Positions 47,801 through 56,151 of a DNA stretch of 64,000 nt are shown piece by piece (within the stretch, counting starts at the first letter, position 1; every line of letters begins with the position of its first letter). The stretch is from Paenibacillus sp. FSL R5-0912 (GTDB lineage: Bacteria; Bacillota; Bacilli; Paenibacillales; Paenibacillaceae). The notes under the pieces are model-generated. The model saw nothing but the letters and a program-made list of their open reading frames with translations, was not told where the DNA came from and searched no databases. A program made the translations under genes and the position numbers. The stretch is taken from NCBI RefSeq assembly GCF_000758605.1, contig NZ_CP009282.1:3906001-3970000 (forward strand). The letters run 5' to 3'.

Positions 47801-48686
47801 AACACCATCGCCGACGGCAACACCGACACCGACGGTTGCGCCAACACCATCGCCGACAGCAACACCAACACCATCGCCGACAGTGAAACCAACGGCAACA
47901 CCGACTGTTGCGCCAACACCAGTACCAACAGCAACACCAACAGTTGAGCCAACACCAGTACCAACGGCAACACCAACAGTTGCGCCAACACCAGTACCAA
48001 CAGCAACGCCGACTGTTGTGCCAACACCAGTACCAACAGCAACGCCAGCTCCGACGGAGCCAGCTACGCCAACAGCTACGCCAACAGCAACACCATATGT
48101 GCCGTCAACACCGTCATCAACGCCAACAACTCCTTCAATACCAGGAGTCATAGTCACACCGGGTCCAACAGTAGTTCCAACGGTGACACCATTAGGTTCA
48201 CCATCAGCTTCACCAGAACCTACAAGTGAACCGACAAATGCACCGACATCAACACCTGTAATTAGCAGTCCGCCTAGTCCTCAACCAACAGCTGTCAACA
48301 CAATTGAGGATATTCCGGTCGAGGGTGAAATTCCGCTTGGAGGAATACCTAGCCTGGGTGAAGATCCTGAGCATGGAACCGTCGTGATTACACCAGACGG
48401 GAAATGGAAGTATACACCTGACCCTGGCTACACCGGAAAAGACAAGTTCACTATTATCGTTAGCGATAATGGAGAGGACCAGGAGATTGAGATCGAAGTA
48501 GTGGTAGATGAAGTGCCTAAAGGAACAATTGATGAACCTTCACAAAATGAACCAACGAATCAAAGCGGTCTGCCGGGTAAGCTGCCTCAGACCGGTGAAG
48601 AAAGTCCGATAGGCATGTACCTAGCAGGAATGGGTCTGATCATCCTTGGTTTCGTGCTCTCGAAGAGATTTAAGACACGCAAGTAG
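44820..48686 (+). CDS. LPXTG cell-wall-anchored adhesin with collagen-binding-like repeats
   Basis: A 1288-residue surface protein. Signal peptide 1-32; N-terminal adhesin domain to about 185; five tandem collagen-binding-like domains of about 140 residues starting near 187, 329, 467, 601 and 746; one Cna_B/SpaA domain (898-987) with LSIEKIDADN and the lysine/glutamate pattern for isopeptide bonds (KTAPAGYLLD); a Thr-Pro wall-spanning region (990-1117); a cadherin-like domain (1160-1233, GKWKYTPDPGYTGKDKFTI); and LPQTGE at 1255-1260 with hydrophobic helix and RFKTRK tail for sortase A. AGGAGG is located ahead of the ATG. No sortase gene is in the window. Confidence 0.92.
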   Translation: MKMKKISIWLVLILLVTQWTTSFGSFTERAHAEPSNITENLITSVSLAVYTDEHYSETVTGNVYQLDSYSELNYTWSLADGHGYEAGSTFEFNIPDQFELYNDLDGDLLFGGDTVGTYHVDKGNNHVVFTFNEFIEQYDHVQGTFTVRSLLSSKKIKGSTTQLVEFPINGGTQVIELHFKPNVSSTVEKKGTPLPQFYNPTQIGWTVDVNKVLESVGNAVVTDEIPDGLTLDTSTIVVRELEVKLDGTVIAGDIVPGSSYDATGSTPAKLDLKFKQSPITKAYRVEFTTDITASGEDAVSYENTAIFTGDNGLSKESKTTVTVGRGKPLNKVVVHHDDASQTTTWAVEFNYNEKNISANEAILKDTIDLNHKLIEGSLNVYPVTIKADGTGVKATEPLPESKYTITKSVVDGKNQFELKFKDAIDSAYRIEYKTKAPERVFENGKVTNTVTYGEHSDSASQNITQQILVKGNSEKDYLNKTVRWTITINKDSKTMENLKVTDTFVNAGLKLVPGSLTIKPVAGGPAVVTEVVYTEHDPVEANDGFTITFKAPISEPYTITYLTKFNFDWLAGGKNQFVNQALLEWVENGESKTITRTSTFDPRAEVKNNGLKNGSYNAFTKQISWNVGANYNMKTLTNAKLVDTISSGQVVVPDSVKVFKWIYGANGDPSVDVNVDEDDYKVTLNDGKLEVSFNKTINYAFYVTFKTTFADKVIDVKTVDNTALLYDGTTKESADLNASVNIPNGGEYIAKTGAQNNNKIDWTVYINRNQSVVKDALVTDTPSENQILLTNTYHLYKTNVAENGTITPASEELIRGTDYTLNFLKDSEGKESFELKFTKEISEAYILQYQSVITAQNNETVSNEVGLTGTNVKEVIKDTNSEVTVKLSSGSGTGSGVRGTLSIEKIDADNHSNTLKGASFDLFRVIGNEQIWINEGVTDEEGKLEFTKLLGGDYAVVEKTAPAGYLLDTTPHAVKINSTTGIELKITNKTSATPTPSPTATPTPTVAPTPSPTATPTPSPTVKPTATPTVAPTPVPTATPTVEPTPVPTATPTVAPTPVPTATPTVVPTPVPTATPAPTEPATPTATPTATPYVPSTPSSTPTTPSIPGVIVTPGPTVVPTVTPLGSPSASPEPTSEPTNAPTSTPVISSPPSPQPTAVNTIEDIPVEGEIPLGGIPSLGEDPEHGTVVITPDGKWKYTPDPGYTGKDKFTIIVSDNGEDQEIEIEVVVDEVPKGTIDEPSQNEPTNQSGLPGKLPQTGEESPIGMYLAGMGLIILGFVLSKRFKTRK
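47913..48056 (+). repeat. 36-bp tandem repeats within the adhesin gene
   Basis: Units beginning CCAACACCAGTACCAAC start at 47913, 47949, 47985 and 48021, exactly 36 bases apart, and encode PTPVPTATPTVx. Shorter 12- and 24-base versions extend the tract to about 47791-48160. The unit keeps the frame, so copy-number change would alter stalk length without breaking the gene. Confidence 0.88.
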
Positions 48687-48742
48687 AAACGGCTTTGCAG
48701 TCCTTTTTAAAGAACAGTTTTCAAAAAAAATAATGGTAAACA

Positions 48743-48777
48743 AAAGACCGCCGCTTCTAATTGAAGCGGCGGTCTTT
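48743..48777. terminator. Bidirectional terminator
   Basis: Perfect 15-bp stem (AAAGACCGCCGCTTC and complement), 5-base loop, between the adhesin gene and the convergent lipoprotein gene. Confidence 0.88.
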
Positions 48778-48790
48778 CAGATCTTTCAGC

Positions 48791-49315
48791 TCACTCCGTT
48801 CGCTTACCGTACGTTTTCTTCCAATAGTCCAGCCATTGCGGATAATCGGTTCCTTTTATCTCGTTCAGTGTTTTTCCATCTATTGAATACTCTCCGCCCG
48901 CCATGATTAGGTTTTTGATTTTACTTCTTGGACCGGAGGTTCCGCCTATAACATCACCGTCTACAAGCATGACAGCCATAGAAATAAAGTAATCTTCCGG
49001 GCTAAACAACTTTTCCAGCGGATGATTCTTTACAAGAAAATCATAAGAGACGATTTCTTTCCCGAAATAGGCAGAAGGTTCTTTCTCCTGAACTGCCCAG
49101 AGCAGCATATAATCCAAGTTTTCAAGCATATTCTGCTCCAAGGTATATTTTGCGACCTCTCCTTCATCCGCAACAATTGTATAACCAAGAGCTTGAAGAT
49201 AATCGGCGGCGATTTGTTCGTCGGTCTTTCCCGCCGCGGAATCTTCATTGTTGCATCCTATCATTGTTATCAGCACAAGGCATAGAAGAGGGAATACCCA
49301 TCCTTTTCGTCTCAT
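48791..49315 (-). CDS. Lipoprotein, unknown function
   Basis: A 174-residue lipoprotein. The signal peptide ends in LITMIGC, with lipid Cys at residue 21. The mature protein starts with a short acidic linker and a helix (EQIAADYLQALGYTIV), followed by mixed sequence ending YPQWLDYWKKTYGKR. The family is not one I can name. The ribosome binding site is weak. The gene is 16 bases downstream of the gene at 49332 on the same strand and probably in its operon. Confidence 0.75.
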   Translation of the reverse strand: MRRKGWVFPLLCLVLITMIGCNNEDSAAGKTDEQIAADYLQALGYTIVADEGEVAKYTLEQNMLENLDYMLLWAVQEKEPSAYFGKEIVSYDFLVKNHPLEKLFSPEDYFISMAVMLVDGDVIGGTSGPRSKIKNLIMAGGEYSIDGKTLNEIKGTDYPQWLDYWKKTYGKRTE

Positions 49316-49331
49316 TATATTCGGACCATTC

Positions 49332-50093
49332 TCATTCCAATGTGCCTGAGGCTCTTCTTCTTTGAGTCGCTATGGCTATTAGTGGAACAGCAAAGGCAAG
49401 AGATAATCCGAATAAAATAATTGGCAGAAGCAAAGAGGTCTGATTGTCAGAAGGAGAGACATTGGGGCCGCCACCGACTAAAATCACTCCGTCATTTGAA
49501 TTTCGATTCAAATTATTAAGAGAATCCACAGACTCGCTGATAACATTCAGGATCTCTGCAGGACTTATACTCTCATCATTTGTTAAATTGATATATTCCT
49601 CATTAATCGTACTATTAGTATAGACATAATTTAGGTTATAACGTTTATCATCAATAAGCTCGAATTTACCGTTTCCAGCATACTCAGCTTCTACCCGTTT
49701 AATTGCACTGTCAAAATCATCATGGTTACTGATGTTGAAAATTTTCCAGGCACCTGATTCAAAAGTGGCATCGACCACCGCAACCTGAGTTCCCTCTAAA
49801 TAAAGCGGGAATTTATAACCAGTCAATTCATGTGAAAGTGAATCTCCGTGGACATTCACTTGATAATAGGCAACTCCTTCTCCCAAAGTTGCTTCATGAA
49901 AGCTTGCTTTGTCGCTGCCGTGAAAGCTAGTCCTCTGGGCTTCAAGAGTATCAGCATAATACTCTGTATATTCCCTAGCGATCGCCCCTTTGATATCTGC
50001 CCCAGCTGTCTCCAGACTTGAATCTGCATACACAGCATTTCCCAATGTGAATAGAGCAAATAAAACAGTTAATATAATGGCGCGAATTTTCAA
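49332..50093 (-). CDS. Secreted protein with C-terminal membrane anchor, unknown function
   Basis: A 253-residue protein with an N-terminal signal peptide (cleavage near VYA-D) and a C-terminal membrane helix (SLLLPIILFGLSLAFAVPLI) followed by RRR. The ectodomain is rich in Asn, Asp, Ser and Tyr. Start: TTG 50093, six bases after GGGAGGG; GTG 50108 lies upstream of that site. The lipoprotein gene at 48791 follows. No family recognised. Confidence 0.72.
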   Translation of the reverse strand: MKIRAIILTVLFALFTLGNAVYADSSLETAGADIKGAIAREYTEYYADTLEAQRTSFHGSDKASFHEATLGEGVAYYQVNVHGDSLSHELTGYKFPLYLEGTQVAVVDATFESGAWKIFNISNHDDFDSAIKRVEAEYAGNGKFELIDDKRYNLNYVYTNSTINEEYINLTNDESISPAEILNVISESVDSLNNLNRNSNDGVILVGGGPNVSPSDNQTSLLLPIILFGLSLAFAVPLIAIATQRRRASGTLE

Positions 50094-50179
50094 AAAAAAC
50101 CCTCCCACTATAAATTAATATTTTCTCTTGTTTGCTCACTCGTTCTTAGGTTTTCAGCCATGGACAGGTTGAGAGTTGG

Positions 50180-50496
50180 AGAAGTCATGTAAGGATGACA
50201 TTATTTTCTTGCAGAGCCGGTGGCGGGAATAGAGGTTGGGGGGATTGTCCCCAGCCCATGGATCGTTCCTGTGATCGCACTTTGGATATCCACACCTGTC
50301 TCTTGACGGCTTACCCTCCCATGTCACGCGGGGTCTTTGCCCTTACATTCCTTCGTTCTGCCTCTCAAGAGGTGGACGCCGTTTCTTGCTCCTTTACAGG
50401 GTCGTTGCCCTTATGGAATTAGTTCCTGCGGCTGCTCCGTGCTTCTTTTGTCTTTGGTGAAACCTACTTCAATGAGCAAAATGAGTTTGGTTTTTC
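50180..50496 (-). ncRNA. Candidate bridge RNA / seekRNA region of the IS110-family element
   Basis: About 300 bases between the transposase stop and the element edge have no convincing gene but several short hairpins, for example CCTC-TTGA-GAGG (around 50360) and GGGGA-TTGT-CCCC (around 50240). IS110-family recombinases use a guide RNA encoded in the non-coding end; in the IS1111 group it lies downstream of the transposase. Placement and fold here are inference; the exact RNA ends are not determined. Confidence 0.4.
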
Positions 50497-51792
50497 TTAG
50501 GCTGCCATCTGTAGCTGGGCCTGACGGACCGGCCCTAACACGCTGTTTGCATCGTATGGAATGTGCTTCGTCCCGAGCGTATGAAGCACGCGAATAAGTT
50601 TCCCGCACAACGCCACAAGGGATTGCTTTTTCTTCAGTGGATTCTGACTTCGTGTCGTAAAATACTGGTGCAGTGCCTTGAATTCGGCGTTCTTTGCTAC
50701 CATGGGCATGACCGCCCGGAACAGCAGGGCCCTCAGCTTTGCACGTCCACGTTTGGTAATACTGGACTTGCCCTTTTTCTTTCCCGAACTATTCTCTTTG
50801 AGATTCAGTCCGGCCAGCCGAATAATCTGCTGTCCATGCTCGTAACCACTCAGATCGCCCACTTCCGCCAGGAATCCTGCTAACGTCACTACAGCCACAC
50901 CGGGCACGGTAAGCATCTCTTTCGTGCCTGGAATTTGCCCTAGTAGACGTTCTACTTCGGACAGAATCTCTTCAAGCTGTCTGGCGAACATGTCATACTG
51001 CTCCAGAAGTGTTTTAATCTCGATCTTTGCTGCAGGAAGACCTTCGGTCAGACCGATAGAGCCTCTCGCCGTCTCGACCAGCAATTGGGCTCGCTTCGTT
51101 CCCACCGCTCGTTTCACGTCTTTCTTCCACCGCTGAGCGATGGCTTCTGCACCGAGTCCTACGATCTCACCCGGCGTCGGAAACTCGTCTAGAGTAATAA
51201 GCGAGGCTTTTCCTTCCCAGTCTTTAAACACCTCAGTGTATTCCGGGAAAAAGCGATCCTGCCAGTTCTGCACCCGCCTTTGCACCTGCCCGAGGTTCAC
51301 CATGATCTTCTCCCGAAGATTCATGAGAATTCGCAGATCTGCGTAGATACGCGTTGGCAATTTAGGTTCGCTGTATTTCCCATTCCGCACTAAATCGGCA
51401 ATGACTTTAGCGTCTTTATAGTCGTTTTTCGTGGGTGAGTTATCTTCCAGTTCTTTGCTTTTGTGTACATGATGCGGATTGACAATGACCAAAGGAATGC
51501 CGTGCTGTCCCAAATACTCGGCCAGGTTAAACCAATAGTGTCCGGTAGGCTCAATGCCAAAGAGGACGTCGCTCTTGGCATGCTCCCGCTGAAGCTCCTT
51601 CATCCACTGAACCAGTTGCTCCAGTCCGGTACGGGTATTTGAGAACACACAATCCTTTCCGAGTTCAATCCCCCGGTAGTCGATAGCGCGAGCCACATGG
51701 GTTTCTTTCGCAATGTCTGCGCCTACGACAAGGGTCTTGTCGGAAATTCGTGTAATCCGTTGATTCTGCTTCTTCGATTGTTTATACTTCAT
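50497..51792 (-). CDS. IS110-family transposase (DEDD recombinase)
   Basis: A 431-residue transposase. N-terminal RuvC-like DEDD domain: first Asp in VVGADIAKETHVA, Glu in GIEPTGHYW, and Asp pair in KNDYKDAKVIADLV. C-terminal Transposase_20 domain with VPGVAVVTLAGFLAEVGDL and the LAGLN..SSGKKKG region with the catalytic Ser. ATG 51792 has AGGAGG eight bases before it; the longer frame to 51864 lacks a site. The gene appears full length and intact. Confidence 0.92.
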   Translation of the reverse strand: MKYKQSKKQNQRITRISDKTLVVGADIAKETHVARAIDYRGIELGKDCVFSNTRTGLEQLVQWMKELQREHAKSDVLFGIEPTGHYWFNLAEYLGQHGIPLVIVNPHHVHKSKELEDNSPTKNDYKDAKVIADLVRNGKYSEPKLPTRIYADLRILMNLREKIMVNLGQVQRRVQNWQDRFFPEYTEVFKDWEGKASLITLDEFPTPGEIVGLGAEAIAQRWKKDVKRAVGTKRAQLLVETARGSIGLTEGLPAAKIEIKTLLEQYDMFARQLEEILSEVERLLGQIPGTKEMLTVPGVAVVTLAGFLAEVGDLSGYEHGQQIIRLAGLNLKENSSGKKKGKSSITKRGRAKLRALLFRAVMPMVAKNAEFKALHQYFTTRSQNPLKKKQSLVALCGKLIRVLHTLGTKHIPYDANSVLGPVRQAQLQMAA

Positions 51793-51914
51793 GTTGAGTG
51801 CCTCCTGTGCTGGAATTGTTCTTTGGCGGAACGTTTCCCAGTATACAGTTGGCGCTTTTTTCATTCAAACCTCAAATTAATTCATTACAGGAATGGCTCC
51901 TTAATGGATAGTGA

Positions 51915-52168
51915 TTATTTTACAGTTAATTCACTTTTATATTGTTTACTGTATTGACCCAAGTATAGATAGAAGTATTGTCCTGCCATACTGGATACGG
52001 CCGCCCAGCACAAATAGCCTCCCTGTTGTTTCTGGGCACTTACGTCATGAATGCTAAGGCCAGAAGCGCCGTATACACTTGCTGTAAAAAGTGAAGCAGA
52101 GATAATCGAACAAAAAAATACTGAAAGCGATCTCAATTTTATTTTTTCACTTTTCTCAAACCCTTCAT
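51915..52168 (-). pseudogene. C39/papain-like cysteine peptidase relic beside the IS
   Basis: On the minus strand a hydrophobic signal (LSVFFCSIISASLFTASVYG) is followed by QKQQGGYLCWAAVSSMAGQY, the active-site Cys region (Q...CWA) of small secreted papain-like or C39-like peptidases. The His and Asn parts are missing, since the frame ends at 51915 next to the IS. The natural ATG (52168, MKGLRKVKK) is in another frame, broken at a run of six A. So there are two defects. The 52169-52467 stretch has no gene. Confidence 0.5.
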
Positions 52169-52467
52169 AAGAATTGAGCTCTCGGCCGAAAGGGCTATAG
52201 ATGATATTATCATAATTAACTTTATATGGAAGTATGGAAATTAAAGGTTTCACCTTGAAAATTACAGATATCCTTTTAATAAACAGGATCATTTCGGCCT
52301 AAGCCGCTAACGATTCCGGCATCAATTCATGATTGATCATCAGACAGATACCCCCAACCGATTTGAACGGTAAATCAAGATACGGTAATATTTAATGTAC
52401 CTAATTTTTGAGTGGACATGAATAACTTCATTGCCGATATCGCAGTGTAAAGGAGCATGTAATAGAC

Positions 52468-54126
52468 ATGGATTATACGCTGGAAGCAATTCTTGAAGAA
52501 ATGAAGATGGAAATAGACAAGTGGCTCATCTATATCAGTGATAAAGAAGCAGAGAAAATTGTAAAACGGACCACGCTGCAGGCAGGCATTCACGGGTATG
52601 CTCTCCTCGAATATACGGATGGCAGAGTGGATGTGACAGATAATTTGCTTGGTTTAAACGAACCGGGTAAAAGGAAGCAGACTACTCCTGAGCAGTTGAC
52701 AGAGGTACAAGTGCGGGAGCAAATCATTCCTGAGCTTGCTTCGTATATGCAGAACAAATTAAATGCATTGCCGCCGGCAGTCCTGGATTACCGGTTCAGG
52801 TTTGACGGGAAATTCAAGGTGAACGAAGGTGTTGTCCATGTGCGCATTCTTGAATATGTAGATGAGGCGAAGAGGCAACAGCTTCTGGAACGCATCAGCC
52901 TCTATATCATAAATAAGCTCGAATCTGGCAAATATCCGACCAAGCCGCTAGAAACTTTTTTCCTGGCCCGGCATCTCCTGGATGAAGGACTGTATCCCGT
53001 CTTGGATTCCGGCAGAATCATCGCTGTGTATGACAAGATACAAGAGCTGAACAAGGGGAACAAGCAGCTGGCTGAGCATCGCAATACTATCACCGTAGCA
53101 CTTAGGAACTGGGTAGAGGATCATTGGCTGCCGCGTTATTTCGAGAACACAGGAACCCAGTGGCAAACGGGATTTACGAAGAAGAAAGATGCTGTACTGG
53201 AAAATGCCGGGCAAGAAACGGTTGCGCTCGTGATCTATGCTGCAGTTTGCATCCTCAAATATGAGCCTTCCTACAGCAGAAGTGCGGGGCTTGCCTTCCT
53301 GCAATGTGCGCTCGAACTCGGCAGTGTCCAGGCTGCACGGCTAATTAATCATGGCAGCGGTGCCTTTACTGAAGAGGTTACGAGATTACGCTATGATCAG
53401 GTGGAATGTAGCGCTAATGATGTATTTGCCGAGGTACGCATCCGTATTAATCAGGAGACAGAGGAGAGTTATGCGTTTGCACTCCGGTTTCTGACGAATC
53501 TGCTGAAGTCGGGCTTTCCAAAAAGCTATCAGATCAAGCTAACCTCCTCAGTTAAGCACTGGCTGCCGCTCAAAGGACTCGCCAAAACGGGCACGCACCG
53601 TTTCTTTGCGAATGCGCTTGAATATCCGGAGTTATATCCATTGCTTGAAGAGTACGCCATAGCTGCGATGGAAACCTTCGAATGGTATACGGACACGGAA
53701 GGGGAGAAGTGCTGTATGCCGGGCAGCTATGCGGTCTTTGGACTGGGTCTCACAGATCAGGCCTATTTCCCGCTGGCCCTTCAATATATGGAGAAGGTAG
53801 ATGTTGAACATCAGTCTGTCCAGAATAGATTCACAGCTGCGTTAATCGAACAATACGGCATTAACAGAGAGATGCTTCCCGTGCTGTTGCCGTGTATGCT
53901 GTACTGTACAGATTCATTAAAGCTGAAGATGACGCGAGAGTTGGAGAATGTAGGGCTGCTTAGACTGCTGCTCGATCAGGTACACGGCCTGCATTACTAC
54001 CAGGTGGAACATCTTGTCTACCTGATCTGGGGCGGAAAGAGCAAGCTGCAGAAGCTTGCTGACAAAGCTGAGGGAGAGCAGAAGCAATACCTTGCCGGAC
54101 TGATCCAAGCGGCCAATCGGAGCTGA
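52468..54126 (+). CDS. Unrecognised 552-residue protein
   Basis: I do not recognise this family. It is 552 residues, soluble, largely helical, with no signal peptide, membrane segment or clear catalytic motif. The N-terminal 120 residues are charged (ILEEMKMEIDKWLIYISDKE), and the middle and C-terminal parts are leucine- and tyrosine-rich helices, as in scaffold-like proteins. AAAGGAG lies 12 bases before the ATG. It stands alone; the divergent side is the peptidase relic. Confidence 0.75.
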   Translation: MDYTLEAILEEMKMEIDKWLIYISDKEAEKIVKRTTLQAGIHGYALLEYTDGRVDVTDNLLGLNEPGKRKQTTPEQLTEVQVREQIIPELASYMQNKLNALPPAVLDYRFRFDGKFKVNEGVVHVRILEYVDEAKRQQLLERISLYIINKLESGKYPTKPLETFFLARHLLDEGLYPVLDSGRIIAVYDKIQELNKGNKQLAEHRNTITVALRNWVEDHWLPRYFENTGTQWQTGFTKKKDAVLENAGQETVALVIYAAVCILKYEPSYSRSAGLAFLQCALELGSVQAARLINHGSGAFTEEVTRLRYDQVECSANDVFAEVRIRINQETEESYAFALRFLTNLLKSGFPKSYQIKLTSSVKHWLPLKGLAKTGTHRFFANALEYPELYPLLEEYAIAAMETFEWYTDTEGEKCCMPGSYAVFGLGLTDQAYFPLALQYMEKVDVEHQSVQNRFTAALIEQYGINREMLPVLLPCMLYCTDSLKLKMTRELENVGLLRLLLDQVHGLHYYQVEHLVYLIWGGKSKLQKLADKAEGEQKQYLAGLIQAANRS

Positions 54127-54301
54127 TGCCACCACTGAAAGCTACTATTAATTTAAAAATAATCATTGCAAAATAGTAATAAACCATCTATTGTGGATAA
54201 AGAAGCTCTTTGATATCTGTTTTATCGAATCAAACAAGAAGTCCCAGGCTTCTTGCGGTCTAATTATAGACATCTAGAATCTATGAAGGAGGTTATTCAT
54301 T

Positions 54302-55231
54302 ATGGAGAAACAATATGCTGATGTGGCAATTATCGGCGGCGGACCGGCTGGTCTGAATGCTGCTTTGGTGCTGGCAAGGGCAAAGAAAAAGGTAGTTGTA
54401 ATTGATGAGGGGCGTCCACGCAATGCTGTAACTGGCGCGGTTCACGGGTTTATTACCCGCGATGGGATCCCTCCGGGGGAGTTCCGGAGAATTGCACAAG
54501 AAGAGATCCTGGCTTATCCTTCGGCATCATTCGTAGCGGATACAGTGATATCGATCGCAGGAACCAACGGTCAGTTTGAATTGAGCACGGTGGAAGGACA
54601 AATGATATCAAGCCAAAAAATATTATTTGCTGTCGGCATGAAGGATCAGCCGCTTTCTATTTCGGGTCTTAAGGATGTATACGGAAAAAGCGCCTTCGTC
54701 TGCCCGTATTGCGACGGCTGGGAATTAAGGGATCAGCCGCTTGTCGTCATCTCGAAGGGGACAGTCCTCATGCATTTCGCTCCGGTTATTTCCGGATGGA
54801 CAAACCAGCTTACGGTTTGTACGAATGGTCCGGATGAATTGACGGAGGCTCAGCGCCAGGAGTTCCAGCACAATGATATTCCCTTGTACGACTCACCGAT
54901 CCGGCACATCGACTCGAATGATGGCATCGTTCACCAGGTTGTGCTGGAAGACGGAACGGCGATTCCGTGCAGGGGAATCTTTTTCAAACCCGAGCTGGTG
55001 ATGGGCTCTGATCTTCCGCGCTCTATCGGATGTGAATGTACGGAAACAGGAGTACTCGCCGTTAATGAATACGGAAAAACAAACATTCCGGGCATTTATA
55101 GCGCCGGGGATGCAGCATCCATGATGCATCAGGCTATAGCTTCGGCTTCGGCGGGCTCATTTGTGGCTGCAGTCATGAATAATGAGCTGAATACCGAGGC
55201 ATGGATGAAAAACCTCAAAGAAGTCCGGTAG
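54302..55231 (+). CDS. Thioredoxin-reductase-like FAD-dependent oxidoreductase
   Basis: A 309-residue flavoprotein. FAD motif GGGPAGLNAALVLARA near residue 12, redox CPYC at 134-137 (in FVCPYCDGWEL), and the second FAD motif IYSAGDAASMMHQA near 268. The NADP domain between lacks the standard GxGxxA/G loop, having VVISKGTV, so nucleotide use may differ from true thioredoxin reductases. GGAGG lies before the ATG. Its last 17 bases overlap the end of the ankyrin gene on the other strand. Confidence 0.87.
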   Translation: MEKQYADVAIIGGGPAGLNAALVLARAKKKVVVIDEGRPRNAVTGAVHGFITRDGIPPGEFRRIAQEEILAYPSASFVADTVISIAGTNGQFELSTVEGQMISSQKILFAVGMKDQPLSISGLKDVYGKSAFVCPYCDGWELRDQPLVVISKGTVLMHFAPVISGWTNQLTVCTNGPDELTEAQRQEFQHNDIPLYDSPIRHIDSNDGIVHQVVLEDGTAIPCRGIFFKPELVMGSDLPRSIGCECTETGVLAVNEYGKTNIPGIYSAGDAASMMHQAIASASAGSFVAAVMNNELNTEAWMKNLKEVR

Positions 55232-55994
55232 CAGATTTAGCACCCAGACCCTGCAGCCATTGTACCAACTCAGTAGCAGCATTGCGCTGAGCAGCGTCTA
55301 AGGGAGTGAGGCCGTCCCACACTGAAATCCAGTTAATATCAGCCTTACGGTCGAGCAGGTATTCGGCAGCATCTCGTTGTCCGCCGTGGCAAGCGCACCA
55401 GAAAGCGACGTTCACCTCGTCCGGAGGCGATGAGTGTCCCGCTCCCCAAGGGTATTGCTGTGAGAGCGGGTCTCCGGCAAAGTGAGCTTCCATAGCATCT
55501 ACCAGACCCAACGCAGCTGCATGCCAAAGAGCAGCTTTGGCTCCACGCTCAATTAATCTATGTGCTGCCCGCCATTGCGCGAATGCCACTGCGTCGTCCA
55601 GCGGCGTTCCGCCGGCTATGACGGCACCGGAAGCCTCGATGTCAGCACCGGCATCGAGGAGGAGATCAAGTACTTCGACATCATCGCAGCTCGCAGCCCA
55701 ATGAAGCGGGGTCTCGCTGTGCGGGCCAGTAAACGGGGCATTCACATCCGCACCGGCCTCTATCAGTGCTGCAACTGTAGCTGTATTGTTAGGGAAATGG
55801 CCGGGCCAATCAGTTGCAATATGCAGCATTGAACGCAATTCCCCGTTCCTTACCATTCTTGAGGCGGCTAACCCGGAATTCTCATCAAGCAGCAGTTTCA
55901 GCATCGGGATATCGCCGGTATGAATCGCTGTAATTACCGAAATACCCAGCGAATGGTCCTCTGGAATGTAAGCTATGTTCTTCTCATCACTCAT
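55215..55994 (-). CDS. Ankyrin-repeat protein
   Basis: A 259-residue protein made of about six ankyrin units. Clear ones: TPLHWAASCDDVEVLDLLLD with AGADIEASG near residue 95-125, LIEAGADVNAPF near 83, and LTPLDAAQRNAATELVQWL near the C-terminus. No enzymatic domain or signal. Ankyrins mediate protein contacts. It converges with the flavoprotein gene (17-base overlap) and is divergent from the TetR gene at 56152. Confidence 0.88.
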   Translation of the reverse strand: MSDEKNIAYIPEDHSLGISVITAIHTGDIPMLKLLLDENSGLAASRMVRNGELRSMLHIATDWPGHFPNNTATVAALIEAGADVNAPFTGPHSETPLHWAASCDDVEVLDLLLDAGADIEASGAVIAGGTPLDDAVAFAQWRAAHRLIERGAKAALWHAAALGLVDAMEAHFAGDPLSQQYPWGAGHSSPPDEVNVAFWCACHGGQRDAAEYLLDRKADINWISVWDGLTPLDAAQRNAATELVQWLQGLGAKSATGLL

Positions 55995-56151
55995 GATTAG
56001 TATGCCTCCCGTTCATAGGTATATCGCAACGGACTCCTTCACTAATCATACTTCATATGTAGCCAACTTCAAAAAGATACTTGTTATTCCCGTGCCGATG
56101 TTTTATATTGACATATCAGCAGGTCAAAAACAAAAGAGGTGGATGGACGAG

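Larger units (their letters stand above)
50175..51880 (-). mobile_element. IS110-family insertion sequence (ends approximate)
   Basis: The element contains one transposase gene (50497-51792) and a non-coding stretch of about 300 bases after it. IS110-family elements have no long terminal inverted repeats and make few target repeats, so the exact ends cannot be read from one copy; the limits given are where neighbouring gene-like sequence ends. On the right it abuts a truncated peptidase gene. The long non-coding end on the 3' side of the transposase fits the IS1111 subgroup. Confidence 0.7.

Noticed and set aside
47913..48056. 36-bp repeats as a CRISPR array
   Set aside because: The units abut without spacers, keep one reading frame and encode a Thr-Pro stalk.
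47732..48157. Minus-strand Gly/Val-rich reading frame across the Thr-Pro region
   Set aside because: It is only the complement of the repeat codons and has no ribosome binding site.
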